A stretch of DNA of 46,243 bases from CAZMGB01 sp964565775 (GCA_964565775.1 CAZMGB010000024.1:1-46243), one strand, 5' to 3'. Shown: positions 29,934 to 40,024, counted from the first letter of the stretch. Program-made: numbers and translations. The notes: generated by a model from the letters alone, not told the origin.

Positions 29934-31514
29934 CTACTCGAGGTAGTCCTTGAGCTTCTTGCTCCGCGAGGGGTGACGCAGCTTGCGCAGCGCCTTCGCC
30001 TCGATTTGGCGGATGCGCTCGCGGGTGACGCGAAACTCCCGCCCCACCTCCTCCAGCGTCCGGCTGCGCCCGTCCTCCAGCCCGAACCGGAGCTCCAGCA
30101 CCTTCTTCTCTCTGGGCGTGAGGCTGCCCAGCACGTCCATCACCTGCTCCTTGAGGAGCTGGTGCGAAGCGGCGTCAGCGGGAGCAAGGGCGCCGTGATC
30201 CTCGATGAAGTCGCCCAGGTGGCTGTCCTCCTCCTCGCCGATAGGGGTTTCGAGGGAGACAGGCTCCTGGGAGACCTTGATGATCTCGCGCACCTTGTCC
30301 GGGGTGATCTCCATGCCGCGGCCGATCTCTTCGCTGGTGGGCTCGCGGCCGTACTCCTGGACGAGCCGACGGCTCACGCGCACCAGCTTGTTGATCGTCT
30401 CCACCATGTGCACGGGGATGCGGATCGTGCGGGCCTGGTCGGCTATGGCCCGTGTGATCGCCTGCCGAATCCACCAGGTGGCGTAGGTGCTGAACTTGTA
30501 CCCCTTGCGGTAGTCGAACTTTTCGACGGCGCGGATGAGCCCGATGTTGCCCTCCTGGATCAGGTCCAGCAGCGACATGCCCCGCCCGATGTACTTCTTG
30601 GCTACGCTGACCACGAGGCGCAGGTTGGCTTCAGTGAGGCGCTTCTCTGACCTGTAACCTTCCTCCTTCATCCGGTTGAAGTGGGAGCGGAAGATCTCCT
30701 CATCCCGTAGCAGTGTGCGTAGCGATTGCCAGGGCGCCGGAACGAGGTGCTTTTCGCCGCCTGCCGCGTCGGCCGCGAGAGCGACGAGCTCTGGCTGGAG
30801 AATGTGGGTCACGATGGAAAGACGAACCAGGGCCTGCTCGGCCTGGCCGGGCTCCAGCTTCAGCGACTGAGCCAGACTTGCCGCCAGTTCCTGGTCCATC
30901 TCACCATCCAGCGCCGAACGGAACTGGGGATTGACGACGAGCTGCGACAGCGGCTCACGCTTGAGGCCCAGGTACTTCATGACGGCCCGCATGTGCTTGC
31001 TCAAGCGATCCATTTCGTCCAGGAGGACCAGCATGACTTCGCCGCCCGCGGCCGGGCGTTCGTGCTTGTCTGCCCAGCGCCTCTCAATCCGCTTGATGTG
31101 CTTGCCTTCCTCCATCTGGCGGGCCAGGCGCTTCTCGTCCGCAGCCGAGAGGAGATATACCTTGCCGATCTCCCGCAGGTACATCCGTACGGGATCGTCG
31201 ATGCCCTCTTGACCCTCCAGGGCGAGTGCGTCGGCCTCCTCTTCTTCCGCCTTGACCTGGCCTCCCGCGTCCCAATACTTGGTGTTAGCCGCGGCCTGGC
31301 GACGGCTGCGCGTCGTGCCGTCGCGGTCGAGCGCGGAGGCGCCAGCCTGCCGCAGGCGCGCGTACACGCTGACGGGCTGCTCGATCTCTTCGTCGGACTG
31401 CAAGTCGACGCCGGGAAGGCCCTCAGCTACCGGCTCCAGCTCGCCATCTTCGTCCTCGGACAATTGTTCGTCCGAGTCGTCTCTACCGCCAAGCTTCCTT
31501 TCCATCCGCCTCAC
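29934..31514 (-). CDS. rpoD: RNA polymerase primary sigma factor
   Basis: 526 residues. An acidic N-terminus (about 12-50) precedes region 1.2 (DDPVRMYLREIGKVYLLSAA, about 107-130). Region 2 follows: NLRLVVSVAKKYIGRGM, LLDLIQEGNIGLIRAVEKFD, KFSTYATWWIRQAITRAIAD. Region 3 is HMVETINKL, and region 4 is LELRFGLEDGRSRTLEEVG and VTRERIRQIEAKALRKLRHP. A spacer between regions 1.2 and 2.1 is present, as in housekeeping sigma factors. It overlaps the dnaG stop by 4 bases (ATGA), the classical macromolecular-synthesis arrangement. Confidence 0.97.
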   Translation of the reverse strand: MRRMERKLGGRDDSDEQLSEDEDGELEPVAEGLPGVDLQSDEEIEQPVSVYARLRQAGASALDRDGTTRSRRQAAANTKYWDAGGQVKAEEEEADALALEGQEGIDDPVRMYLREIGKVYLLSAADEKRLARQMEEGKHIKRIERRWADKHERPAAGGEVMLVLLDEMDRLSKHMRAVMKYLGLKREPLSQLVVNPQFRSALDGEMDQELAASLAQSLKLEPGQAEQALVRLSIVTHILQPELVALAADAAGGEKHLVPAPWQSLRTLLRDEEIFRSHFNRMKEEGYRSEKRLTEANLRLVVSVAKKYIGRGMSLLDLIQEGNIGLIRAVEKFDYRKGYKFSTYATWWIRQAITRAIADQARTIRIPVHMVETINKLVRVSRRLVQEYGREPTSEEIGRGMEITPDKVREIIKVSQEPVSLETPIGEEEDSHLGDFIEDHGALAPADAASHQLLKEQVMDVLGSLTPREKKVLELRFGLEDGRSRTLEEVGREFRVTRERIRQIEAKALRKLRHPSRSKKLKDYLE

Positions 31515-33493
31515 TCACCCCTCCTGAATTCATTCGCCGCCGAAGGGCCGGGGCCGCCTCCGGCAATCTTGGTCTGGTTGCGCTCCATGATCCTCCGGTG
31601 CACCCGCTGGCCTACCTCTGTATCTTCGGTCAAGAGGTCCGCTGCCTCCCGCGCTATCTCCTCCTCAATCTCGGGAGTCAACGCAGAGGGCTGTCCCTCC
31701 CTGTCCTCACCGGTCGTCGCCAGTTCGATGAGACGGGTGGAGCCTATCTTGTCCTGGGAGTCGGCCAGGGCGAGGGTGCTAGCTTGCTTCTCTATCTCTA
31801 GTTTACGCTGTTCTATGCCCCACAGACAATTGGCCAGGGCGCGCTCCGCCTCGCCGCGGTCGAAGGTGGGGATCGTTTTCCCTCGTATGCGATCGAGCTG
31901 CTCGTGAAGCTCTTCCGGCAGCGTGGCGCGGAGCCCTGTCTCATCGGGAGTCCGGCGCCAAGCCCGGAGCACCTGGCGGTTCTCCGTGAGGGAGAAGAGG
32001 TCATCGTCTAAGGCCAACCCCTTCTCGCGCAGCTCCGGGTAGCGGAGCAGCAGCGCCAGGCAGTACTCCTCGCGCGGCTCCCGGCGGACCGGTTGCGGCG
32101 CGACTGCGTCCGCCTCGATCGCGTCTGGCCCGCCGGATTCGAAGGGCTCCGCCGGGGCGCGATCATAGGTCCGGCGGCGTAGCTGGCGTCTCAGCGTGTC
32201 TTCGTCCACCTGAACGAGCCGGGCCAGACGCTGGACATAGTGGGCCTGCACCACCTGGTCACCGATGGCCGCCACCAGGGGCAGGAGCTCTCGGGCGGCG
32301 CGCGACCGCTCGCGGGGCTGAGACAGGTCCGTGCGCGAAGCGACCGACTGAAAGAGGTGATCCACCACGGGCTTCGCGTCCTGGACCAACCGTTCCCAGG
32401 CTCCCCTGTCCTGCCGGATGACCTCGTCCGGATCGGTGCCGGCGGGCAGCGACAGGACGCGTATGTCGGCGGCCAGGACATCCTGCTGACGTATGATGCC
32501 GCGCCACGTCGGCACCGGCACGTTGCTCCGATCCGAGGCGTCGGCCGCGACCTGCACGCCGCGCAGAGTAGCCTCGCTGCCGGCCGCGTCTGCGTCCAGG
32601 GCCAGGATCAGGTTCTTCGTGTAGCGCTTCAAGACGCCTATCTGGCGCTCCGTCAGTGCCGTGCCCATGGAGGCGACGACGTTGGCGATGTCATTCTGAT
32701 GAGCGGCGATGGCGTCCATGTAGCCTTCCACGATTACAGCCACGTCGGCCCGGCGGATCGCTTCCCGCGCCCGGTCGAGGGCGTACAGGATCGCCCCCTT
32801 ATCGAAAATCGGCGACTGGGGCGTATTCAAGTACTTCGGGAGGCTCTCGTCCATGGCCCGGGCGCCGAACCCGACGGACCGTCCGCGCTCGTCGCGTATG
32901 GGGAAGATCAGACGGTGGCGGAAGCGATCGTAGCCACCGCGCTCGCTCTCTACCAAGAGGCCGGCGGCCAGCAGCTCCTCGTCGGAGAATCCATGCCCCT
33001 TCAGGTGCTCCTTCAGTGCATCCCAGGAATCGGGGCTGTACCCTAGCTGGAAGGCGTCGATGGTCTCGCGGTTCAGCCCCCGGCCCTCCAGGTAGGCGAG
33101 GGCAGGGCGACCCGCCTCGCTGTTCAGGAGGGCGTGGTGGAAGAAGAGCGTGGCGGCCTCGTTCGCCTGCCGCAGCCGCGCTCGCCGCGCGTCCTCCTCG
33201 GGTGAAGGGGCCGTCGACAGGCTGACGCCAGCCCTTTCGGCCAGCATCGCCAGGGCGTCCCGGAAGTCCAGGTTCTCCTTCTTCATCACGAAAGTGAAGA
33301 CGTCGCCGCCGGTGGCGCATGCCCCGAAGCAGTACCAGCTCTGTCGGTCCGGTGTGACGACAAAGGACGGGGTCTTCTCAGTGTGGAAGGGGCAGAGGCC
33401 CTTGTAGCTGCGCCCGGCCTTCTTGAGGGCCACGTACTGGCCTACCAGCTCGACGATATCCAGGCGCTGCTTGATCTCATCTACTACGCTCAC
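31511..33493 (-). CDS. dnaG: DNA primase
   Basis: 660 residues. The zinc-binding domain has C34-x2-H37...C55-x3-C59 (CPFHTEKTPSF; WYCFGACATGGDVF); the last pair is CxxxC, not the usual CxxC. The Toprim domain shows VIVEGYMDAIAAHQ and LILALDADAAGSEA. A C-terminal helicase-interacting region follows a charged linker. It makes RNA primers for replication. It lies directly upstream of rpoD with a 4-base overlap. Confidence 0.97.
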   Translation of the reverse strand: MSVVDEIKQRLDIVELVGQYVALKKAGRSYKGLCPFHTEKTPSFVVTPDRQSWYCFGACATGGDVFTFVMKKENLDFRDALAMLAERAGVSLSTAPSPEEDARRARLRQANEAATLFFHHALLNSEAGRPALAYLEGRGLNRETIDAFQLGYSPDSWDALKEHLKGHGFSDEELLAAGLLVESERGGYDRFRHRLIFPIRDERGRSVGFGARAMDESLPKYLNTPQSPIFDKGAILYALDRAREAIRRADVAVIVEGYMDAIAAHQNDIANVVASMGTALTERQIGVLKRYTKNLILALDADAAGSEATLRGVQVAADASDRSNVPVPTWRGIIRQQDVLAADIRVLSLPAGTDPDEVIRQDRGAWERLVQDAKPVVDHLFQSVASRTDLSQPRERSRAARELLPLVAAIGDQVVQAHYVQRLARLVQVDEDTLRRQLRRRTYDRAPAEPFESGGPDAIEADAVAPQPVRREPREEYCLALLLRYPELREKGLALDDDLFSLTENRQVLRAWRRTPDETGLRATLPEELHEQLDRIRGKTIPTFDRGEAERALANCLWGIEQRKLEIEKQASTLALADSQDKIGSTRLIELATTGEDREGQPSALTPEIEEEIAREAADLLTEDTEVGQRVHRRIMERNQTKIAGGGPGPSAANEFRRGE

Positions 33494-33562
33494 GCTACCT
33501 TCGCTCTCCTAAGCCTCCAGTACGTGGTTCCACCTTAGTACAACGACAGCAGCGCCCTTTGG

Positions 33563-34051
33563 TTACGGCGAGGCGCCGCCGTCGAGGCCCAGCTTCTGCC
33601 GCAGACCTATGATCTGCTCGACATGCTCTCGCTCATGGTAGGATATGGCACCCAATATGCGGTCGACGGTCATCTCTCCGAGCTGAGGATGGCGGCCGCT
33701 CTTCGCAAGGTCGTCCGGTGGCAGGCTCTTCAGAAACTCTACCGTCTCTCTTCGCGCGGCGATGAGATCGTGGATGATGGCGGGGGCGGGCAACGCCAGG
33801 CCGCGCGCGGCCGCCTCCTGCCGCTCCGGCTCCGAGAGGAACGCGATCTCGCTTCCCGTGCTTCGACAAGCCTCGCTGGCCTGAAGCCGGATCCTGCGCT
33901 CCGACGCCGGCAGGTGCGCCAGGACCTCCACCGTTGACCACCCCTCCGGCTCTGGACGCCGCCGCATCTGCTCTTCGGTCAGGCCCGTTATAGCGTCGAA
34001 GAGCTGCTGGCGGGTCATCTCGCAGTAGCGGATGATCTCGTCCTTGGTCAT
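33563..34051 (-). CDS. DinB-family protein (1)
   Basis: 162 residues. MTRQQLFDAITGLTEEQMRRRPEPEGWSTVEVLAHLPASERR is the DinB four-helix-bundle start with the first metal His in AHL. The second pair is in AISYHEREHVEQI (H-x3-H). The family comprises metal-dependent, thiol-transferase-like proteins (mycothiol- or bacillithiol-dependent in some); this one is uncharacterised. It is on the same strand as dnaG and begins about 150 bases after the SH3/CARDB gene; the gap shows no feature. Confidence 0.85.
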   Translation of the reverse strand: MTKDEIIRYCEMTRQQLFDAITGLTEEQMRRRPEPEGWSTVEVLAHLPASERRIRLQASEACRSTGSEIAFLSEPERQEAAARGLALPAPAIIHDLIAARRETVEFLKSLPPDDLAKSGRHPQLGEMTVDRILGAISYHEREHVEQIIGLRQKLGLDGGASP

Positions 34052-34198
34052 TCCTTACGGAACTCCGTCATCATCGCCTCGATCCCCTTCCGGCGCGCCC
34101 CGGAGGCCAGTTTAGCAGGCGCTGCTGGGCCTTGCCAGATATCCGCCGGCAGAAGTTCGGGCAGCGGCTCTGGCTCCTCCTGGCCTTTCCCTCCTCAC

Positions 34199-35203
34199 CT
34201 AGGGGAACGGAGTGGCCGTCGGCGAGGCGCCCGGCTCAGGGGACACCATGGGCGTAGGTGTGGCGGTCGGCATCTCAGGCGGGGGCGTAGCCGTGGGTAT
34301 CGAAGTCGGGCTGGGCGTGGCCGCTGTCACGGTGAAGATCAGCCGGTTATTGGTGTCATCGGACTCCTCGATCTGGCCCTGAGGGTCGACGATGACGAGC
34401 AGTCGCGCCGGCCCGCCGCGTATGTCATACCCCGTAGGAATGTCGATGCTCTGGCCGGGCGCCAGCGTGAAGGGTCCGGCGTTCACAGTTCGCAGGAGGC
34501 GGGAGTCTCTGGCGTCAAAGACCCCGATCTGGACGAGCCGCTGCTCCAGCTCGCCACCGCCCTGATTGGTGATCGTAATGATGAGCGTGGTCTCCTGCAC
34601 CGGCGCCCCGCTGATGACGAGATCGGGCAGCTCTGGCGGGACCGTCGCGCTGGGCGAGGGCTCGGGAGTATCGGTGGCCACGCTCTCGGTAGGCGCCTCT
34701 GTGGGCTGGGAGACGGGTGCCTCGGTCGTCGGCACCTCCGGGACAGCGAAGGCCTCAGGAGTGGAGACCGGTACTTCTGACAGGTCTCCCTTGACCTCCA
34801 GCAGCGCCGAGGACACCCAGCCGGTGAGCTTGGACGGCGGAAGGAAGTAGACCTCCAGCCATTCCCCGTCCTCACTCATGCCGATAATCTCGACCTCCTT
34901 GTCCCTGGGTATGGTGCCAAGCGCCTGGTAGTTGCTGCCCGGTCCGCTACGTACCGAGGTCGCGGCCGTGGCCTTCCCTGCGACTCCGGCGGTGGTGGGC
35001 GTTTCGCCCTCTTCGGCAGGGACAGGGGAAACGGTGAGGTCGACCCGCACGCCCGGCGTCGCCTCGCCGCCATTTCCACCTCCGGCGAACGTGAGGGCCA
35101 CGACGATGCCCACGACGACGCCCACGACCAGGGCGATGCCGCCAAAGACCACCGGGCTACGCAAGAACGACCAACGTCCAGAGGGACCTGGGGAAGGCAA
35201 CAT
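34199..35203 (-). CDS. Membrane-anchored SH3b + CARDB-domain protein
   Basis: 334 residues. One N-terminal helix (about 18-40; VVFGGIALVVGVVVGIVVAL) anchors it. An SH3b domain (about 78-140; TSVRSGPGSNYQALGTIPRD, then GWVSSALLEV) is followed by a Pro/Thr/Ser-rich linker, then a CARDB-like Ig domain (about 195-295; LPDLVISGAP, IEESDDTNNRLIFTV), and a second Pro/Thr-rich tail. SH3b domains bind cell-wall or surface polymers; CARDB domains mediate adhesion. Probably exposed outside the membrane. It sits between dgt and the DinB/dnaG/rpoD group. Confidence 0.85.
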   Translation of the reverse strand: MLPSPGPSGRWSFLRSPVVFGGIALVVGVVVGIVVALTFAGGGNGGEATPGVRVDLTVSPVPAEEGETPTTAGVAGKATAATSVRSGPGSNYQALGTIPRDKEVEIIGMSEDGEWLEVYFLPPSKLTGWVSSALLEVKGDLSEVPVSTPEAFAVPEVPTTEAPVSQPTEAPTESVATDTPEPSPSATVPPELPDLVISGAPVQETTLIITITNQGGGELEQRLVQIGVFDARDSRLLRTVNAGPFTLAPGQSIDIPTGYDIRGGPARLLVIVDPQGQIEESDDTNNRLIFTVTAATPSPTSIPTATPPPEMPTATPTPMVSPEPGASPTATPFP

Positions 35204-35319
35204 GAGCTATCCCGTCCTTAGGTGACCTGCGCCTCGCTGGATCCTTCCGCCATTGCGAATTGTACCAGATACGAGAAGCCAGCACAATCGTTCTATCGTC
35301 TCCGGCAGCATCATCGGCG

Positions 35320-36399
35320 CTAGTCCCGGAAGCCCTGCCCGACGGCGGCGGCGAGGGCGAACTGGTCCGTCATGCCGGCAATGTAGTCGGCTGCGCGGCG
35401 CGGCAGCGGGTCGTCGGGCCGGGTGAAGTCGGCCGACAGCCGCTCTGGATGACGGACGTACTGCTCGAACAGGAAGTGGATGACCCTCTTGGCCCGCTGC
35501 GCTTCCTTGCGGGCGCCCTCCCACAGGTAGACGTTCTCGAACATGAAGAGCCGCAGCTCCTCGGCGGCCGCGACCACCTCACCGCTCATGCCGATTTCGG
35601 GCGAGTCCTCGGCAGACGAGAGACCCGTGGCAGCCCAGGAGGAGTCGACGATGTCGCAGACCATAGTGTTGATGCGTTCGGAGTGGCCGGTGCCCAAGAT
35701 CTGCCTGGCGCGGGAGGGCAGGTCTTCCTCCTGTAGAAGGCCGGCCCGGATGGCATCGGCGATGTCGTGGTTGAGATAAGCCACCGAATCAGCGATGCGG
35801 ACGATCTGGCCCTCGAGAGTGCTCGGCGGCGGCACTCGCCAATCCCCCGCCTCCGGGCTTGCCGCTATCGGTTCCCTCATCAGGCTCTCCCGCGACTTGG
35901 AGTGCTTGAGGATGCCGTCGCGCACCTCCCAGGTGAGGTTGAGGCCGGTGCCGCCCTTCTCCAGGTACTGAACGACGCGCAGGCTCTGCTCATTATGACG
36001 GAATCCGCCCGGCAGAAGTTCCGCCAGCGCCTCCTCGCCGCCGTGGCCGAAGGGCGTGTGGCCCAGGTCATGGCCGAGGGCGATGGCCTCGGTGAGGTCC
36101 TCGTTCAGGTTCAGGGCGCGGGCGATGGTGCGCGCTATCTGGGCCACCTCCAGGGTATGGGTGAGGCGTGTGACGTAGTGATCGCCGGCGGGGGCGATGA
36201 ACACCTGCGTCTTGTGCTTGAGACGTCGGAACGACTTGCTGTGGATGATGCGATCGCGGTCGCGTTGGAACTCGGTGCGGAGGGGGGAGGGCTCCTCCGG
36301 CCTCTCGCGGCCGCGGCTCTCGAAGCTGCGGGCGGCAAAGGGCGAGAGGCGTCGCTCGCCTTCCTCCAGCCGCGCGCGAACCGATGTGTGGGGCCCCAT
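35320..36399 (-). CDS. dgt: dGTPase-like dNTP triphosphohydrolase
   Basis: 359 residues. RTEFQRDRDRIIHSKSFRRLKHKTQVF is diagnostic of the dGTPase family, followed by the HD metal site: H81 in RLTHTLEVAQIAR, H110-D111 in ALGHDLGHTPFGHGGE, and a later D in RIADSVAYLNHDIADAI. It hydrolyses dNTPs to deoxynucleosides and triphosphate. Linkage of dgt with dnaG and rpoD occurs in many bacteria and fits control of nucleotide supply to replication. Length is in the short (type 2) dGTPase class. Confidence 0.95.
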   Translation of the reverse strand: MGPHTSVRARLEEGERRLSPFAARSFESRGRERPEEPSPLRTEFQRDRDRIIHSKSFRRLKHKTQVFIAPAGDHYVTRLTHTLEVAQIARTIARALNLNEDLTEAIALGHDLGHTPFGHGGEEALAELLPGGFRHNEQSLRVVQYLEKGGTGLNLTWEVRDGILKHSKSRESLMREPIAASPEAGDWRVPPPSTLEGQIVRIADSVAYLNHDIADAIRAGLLQEEDLPSRARQILGTGHSERINTMVCDIVDSSWAATGLSSAEDSPEIGMSGEVVAAAEELRLFMFENVYLWEGARKEAQRAKRVIHFLFEQYVRHPERLSADFTRPDDPLPRRAADYIAGMTDQFALAAAVGQGFRD

Positions 36400-36555
36400 C
36401 TAGCGGATTGTACTCCCCCTCAGGGACGCGAGAAAGAGAAGACTTGTCTACAAGGCCCGATGCCGCAGTCCACCAGCCGCGGGAAATGGCCCCCCTGCAT
36501 CGGTCCGGAGGCGCAAGCGGCCGCGCCGGGCCGGGAGTCCCGCCACCGGGCCACG

Positions 36556-37614
36556 CTAGTGGAACATGCGCCTGGAATCAGGGTCGATGCCGGCCTCCTC
36601 CAGGATGGCGCGCGCCTCATCGAAGTCCTGTTGGCTTGCGGGGAACACCGAAGTCACCTCGATAGCAGTCGGGTCTTCACTCACAGCCCAGACAGCGAGT
36701 TGAATGGCCTCCAAAGAGGGCTTGGGCTCTAGCCGGTCGGCGGCCGCCAGCACCTGTACCACATCGGGAGGGGCCTGCGCGCCCACCGAGAAGTCGGTGC
36801 CATAGTCAGGGTTTTCAAGTTCGGTCTCGAGGCAGTAGGCCTCCAGTTGGAACCATTGCTGGGTGTCTTCCGTGAGAACGATGGCGCTCGTTGGCACGTA
36901 TGTCTGGGATTGCTGACTGGAGGCTCTTCCTTTGACGCGGAAGACGACCATGTGCTGCACGCCCGATCGAGAGGAGATGAGCGCCGTGCCCATTGGCAGG
37001 TCGATGTGCACCTCCCCCGGGACCTTCTTGGTGAGTCCCAGCATCACCGCGTCCCCGGAGGAGCTTCCATGCCCTGCGTGGCCTACCCCCGTGATGCTCG
37101 CTTCCACCACACCCCCGTCGATCGCCTCACGGAGCGTCATCTCCGGGGTGGGCGCCTCTGTCGGTGACGGTGTTGGAGATGGTGGCGCCGCCGTGCCTGT
37201 TGGTGTTGGCGACGACGGCGGATGGGGGGAAGGCGAAGGCAGGGAGGGCGCTCCGGCGACGCAGAGCCAGACCGCATCCAGGAAGTTCACCGTGCGCAGA
37301 TCGCTCGCCCCGGCTGACGCAGGCGAGTATCCCTTCCACTTCTTCGCCTGCGCGTCGTGGCGCCACATCGACTCGACGGCGCTCGACGGGTCTACCGCTT
37401 GCACCACCGTCTCGCTGTTCGTCCCGTCGGGAAACGTGAGAGTGATGTTGTTGCAGCCTTCGTAGAGCTGCTTCGTCGTCCCGGGTGCGGGCAGCGCGAT
37501 GGTGGCGCCCGGCTGGGCCGCCGCCAGCGTGCTCTGCCCGATGAAGAGAGCCGTCAACACCGCGCAGACACACGTGAGGAGACACGTAGGACGCACGTTA
37601 CTCTCTTCCCCCAC
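36556..37614 (-). CDS. Secreted protein with Chloroflexota-type N-terminal domain, unknown
   Basis: 352 residues. A signal peptide (about 1-33) ends near LAAAQPG. The next domain (YEGCNNITLTFPDG...SMWRHDAQAKKWKGYSP...DLRTVNFLDAVWLCV) is of a kind I associate with secreted Chloroflexota proteins. The segment at about 125-160 is a Pro/Ser/Thr linker. The C-terminal half has a beta-rich part (MGTALISSRSGVQHMVVFRV) and a helical end (SLEAIQLAVWAVSEDP). No catalytic motif is recognised. Expression is probably independent, between ppsA and dgt. Confidence 0.65.
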   Translation of the reverse strand: MGEESNVRPTCLLTCVCAVLTALFIGQSTLAAAQPGATIALPAPGTTKQLYEGCNNITLTFPDGTNSETVVQAVDPSSAVESMWRHDAQAKKWKGYSPASAGASDLRTVNFLDAVWLCVAGAPSLPSPSPHPPSSPTPTGTAAPPSPTPSPTEAPTPEMTLREAIDGGVVEASITGVGHAGHGSSSGDAVMLGLTKKVPGEVHIDLPMGTALISSRSGVQHMVVFRVKGRASSQQSQTYVPTSAIVLTEDTQQWFQLEAYCLETELENPDYGTDFSVGAQAPPDVVQVLAAADRLEPKPSLEAIQLAVWAVSEDPTAIEVTSVFPASQQDFDEARAILEEAGIDPDSRRMFH

Positions 37615-37678
37615 CCGTCACACCAGCACATGCCCTCCGCTGGTCAGGGAGACTGAACTCGCGACCGAGGGGATCAGG

Positions 37679-39967
37679 TCATCTGGTGGGCGCGGAGAGA
37701 CTCGCCTCGGCTCCGGCCACGGTCTCTCGCGCGCGGTCGATGACGTCTGGGGTCACGGAGACAGATGTAATGCCCCACTCCACCAGCTTCAGCGTCAGGT
37801 CAGGGTAGTCGGAGGGAGCCTGGCCGCAGATGGAGGAGGTGATGCCGCGACGCCTGGCGGTGGTGATGAGTTGCTCCAGCGCCAGCATGACCGCCTCGTC
37901 ACGCTCGTCGAACTCGGCGGCGAAGCGCTCGTTGTCGCGGTCGATGCCGAGCGTGAGCTGTGTAAGGTCGTTGGAGCCGATAGAGATGCCGTCGATGCCG
38001 ACATCGATGAACTTGTCGAGCAGAAAGACGTTGCAGGGCACCTCCGCCATCATCCAGAGCTTGAAGTCCTCTGAGCGGCGCAGGCCGAACTGCTCCATGA
38101 GCGCCTTTACGCCGGCCAGTTCCTTGGGCGACCGCACGAAGGGGATCATCACCCAGAGGTTGTTGTAGTCCTTGCGTACCCGCTTGATCGCTTCCACCTC
38201 CAGGCGGAAGACCTCCGGCTCGTGGACGTAGCGGGAGGCGCCGCGGTAGCCGATCATGGGGTTCTCTTCGTGCTCCTCGTACTTCTCGCCGCCGCGGAGG
38301 TTGCTGTACTCGTTGGTCTTGAAGTCGTTTGTGCGGTAGACGACGGGCCGGGGGTGGAAAGCCTTAGCGAACAGCCTCAGACCATCAGCCAGCGCGTCGA
38401 CGAACTTGTCCGCGGTGCCCTCATCGATCGCTTGGCGCGGGTGCACGCCGATCTGGGCTACCATGAACTCGGCTCGCAGGAGGCCGACGCCGTCGACGTT
38501 GCGCTGCGCCACGGTTTCCGCCAGCTCCGGCTCGGCGAGGTTGACATAGATGCGCGTGCGTGTCTTGAGACCAGACGCCGCCGCAGAGCGCTCCTTCTCC
38601 CGCGCGCCCCAGGCCAGGCTGATGTCGGCGCGCCCCTCGTACACCTTGCCGTGGGAGCCGTCGACCGTAACCGTCTGTTCGTTGCGCACGAGCTGAGTCG
38701 CTTCCCCGGTGCCGACGACGCAGGGGATACCCAGCTCGCGGCTGACGATGGCGGCATGGGCGGTGCGCCCACCGCGATCGGTGACGATGGCCACGGCCCG
38801 CTTCATGGCCGGCACGAAATCGGGGGTGGTCATCTCGGCGACCAGGACATCCCCTTCCTGCACACGGCCGATCTCCGACGAATCGAGCACGATCTTCACC
38901 GGGCCGGCCTCCACGCCCGGGCTGGCCGCCGAGCCGGAAAGGAGCAACGGCGCACTCTCCTTCACCTCGGCCTCTGCCTCGGCCTCTGCCTTATGGATGG
39001 TCGTAACGGGACGGGTCTGCACCAGGTAGAAGGACGCGTCCTCGCGGGCCCACTCGATGTCCTGGGGAGCGCCGCCGTAGTGCTCTTCGACGCGACGGGC
39101 GATCTCCGCCAGCGTCACGACCTCATCGTCGCTCAGCTTCCGGCGGTCTCGGGAGGAGGGCGGCACCGGCTCCCAGACGTTGCTGTCCAAGTCCTGTCGG
39201 CCGCCGTCGTGGCTGTGAACGAGCTGCCGTTCCTGCGCAGCCACCTTCCGCTCCAGGATCTTCAGGTCCGCCTTGTTGACAACGTAGAGGTCCGGCGTCA
39301 CCTCACCGGAGACGATCGCCTCCCCCAGGCCCCAGACCGCCTCGATCACAATCTTGCTTACGTCGCTGGTGACGGGCTCTACCGTGAACATGACGCCCGA
39401 GCGGTCCGACTGCACCATGCGCTGGACGGGCACGGCGATGCCCACCTTCATGTGCTCGAAACGGTTCTCGACGCGGTAGAAGATGGCGCGGGCCTCGAAG
39501 AGGGACGCCCAGCAGGCCTTTACCGCCGACACCACGTTCGCCTCTCCGTCCACGTTCAGGAACGTGCTCTGCTGGCCCGCGAAGGAGGCCTCCGGCAGGT
39601 CCTCGGCCGTCGCCGAGCTGCGCACGGCCACAAGCCCGCCGCCCATCTCACGATAGGCCTCTCTCACCTGCCGGGCGATGTCTTCCGGCATGGACGCATC
39701 GGTGATCGCCTTCTTTATCTCGTTGGAGATCTTCTGGAGCTGGTCGCTGTTGTTTGGGTCTAGAGGGGAGAGGAGCTCTTCGATTCGGGAGCGGAGGCCG
39801 GAGACTTCGAGGAAGCGGAAGTAGGCTTGGGCCGTTACCACGAAACCGGGCGGTACGGGGATCTGGGCCCTCGTGAGCTCGCCGAGATTCGCCCCTTTGC
39901 CACCCACCACCCCTACGTCTTCCCTGCCGATCTCCTCGAACCAGACGATATCCTTATTGCTGGCCAT
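37679..39967 (-). CDS. ppsA: Phosphoenolpyruvate synthase
   Basis: 762 residues. The N-terminal ATP-grasp part is clear (VGGKGANLGELT; GGGLVAVRSSATAEDLPEASFAGQ; FTVEPVTSDVSKIVIEAVWGLGEAIVSGEVTPD). The swivelling phosphohistidine domain has GGRTAHAAIVSRELGIPCVVG, and the TIM-barrel PEP domain has NDLTQLTLGIDRDNE and SICGQAPSDYP with its catalytic Cys. It converts pyruvate + ATP + water to PEP + AMP + Pi in gluconeogenesis. The 5' leader carries a promoter and a hairpin at 40025-40061. Confidence 0.95.
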   Translation of the reverse strand: MASNKDIVWFEEIGREDVGVVGGKGANLGELTRAQIPVPPGFVVTAQAYFRFLEVSGLRSRIEELLSPLDPNNSDQLQKISNEIKKAITDASMPEDIARQVREAYREMGGGLVAVRSSATAEDLPEASFAGQQSTFLNVDGEANVVSAVKACWASLFEARAIFYRVENRFEHMKVGIAVPVQRMVQSDRSGVMFTVEPVTSDVSKIVIEAVWGLGEAIVSGEVTPDLYVVNKADLKILERKVAAQERQLVHSHDGGRQDLDSNVWEPVPPSSRDRRKLSDDEVVTLAEIARRVEEHYGGAPQDIEWAREDASFYLVQTRPVTTIHKAEAEAEAEVKESAPLLLSGSAASPGVEAGPVKIVLDSSEIGRVQEGDVLVAEMTTPDFVPAMKRAVAIVTDRGGRTAHAAIVSRELGIPCVVGTGEATQLVRNEQTVTVDGSHGKVYEGRADISLAWGAREKERSAAASGLKTRTRIYVNLAEPELAETVAQRNVDGVGLLRAEFMVAQIGVHPRQAIDEGTADKFVDALADGLRLFAKAFHPRPVVYRTNDFKTNEYSNLRGGEKYEEHEENPMIGYRGASRYVHEPEVFRLEVEAIKRVRKDYNNLWVMIPFVRSPKELAGVKALMEQFGLRRSEDFKLWMMAEVPCNVFLLDKFIDVGIDGISIGSNDLTQLTLGIDRDNERFAAEFDERDEAVMLALEQLITTARRRGITSSICGQAPSDYPDLTLKLVEWGITSVSVTPDVIDRARETVAGAEASLSAPTR

Positions 39968-40024
39968 GTGGTCGACCTCCGCGAACGGTTTCAGGCGTCC
40001 TCCACCGAGGACCGAAAATCATGC

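Noticed and set aside
38222..39763. A 513-codon plus-strand open frame opposite ppsA
   Set aside because: Shadow of a clear PEP synthase; His/Arg/Gly-rich with no domain.
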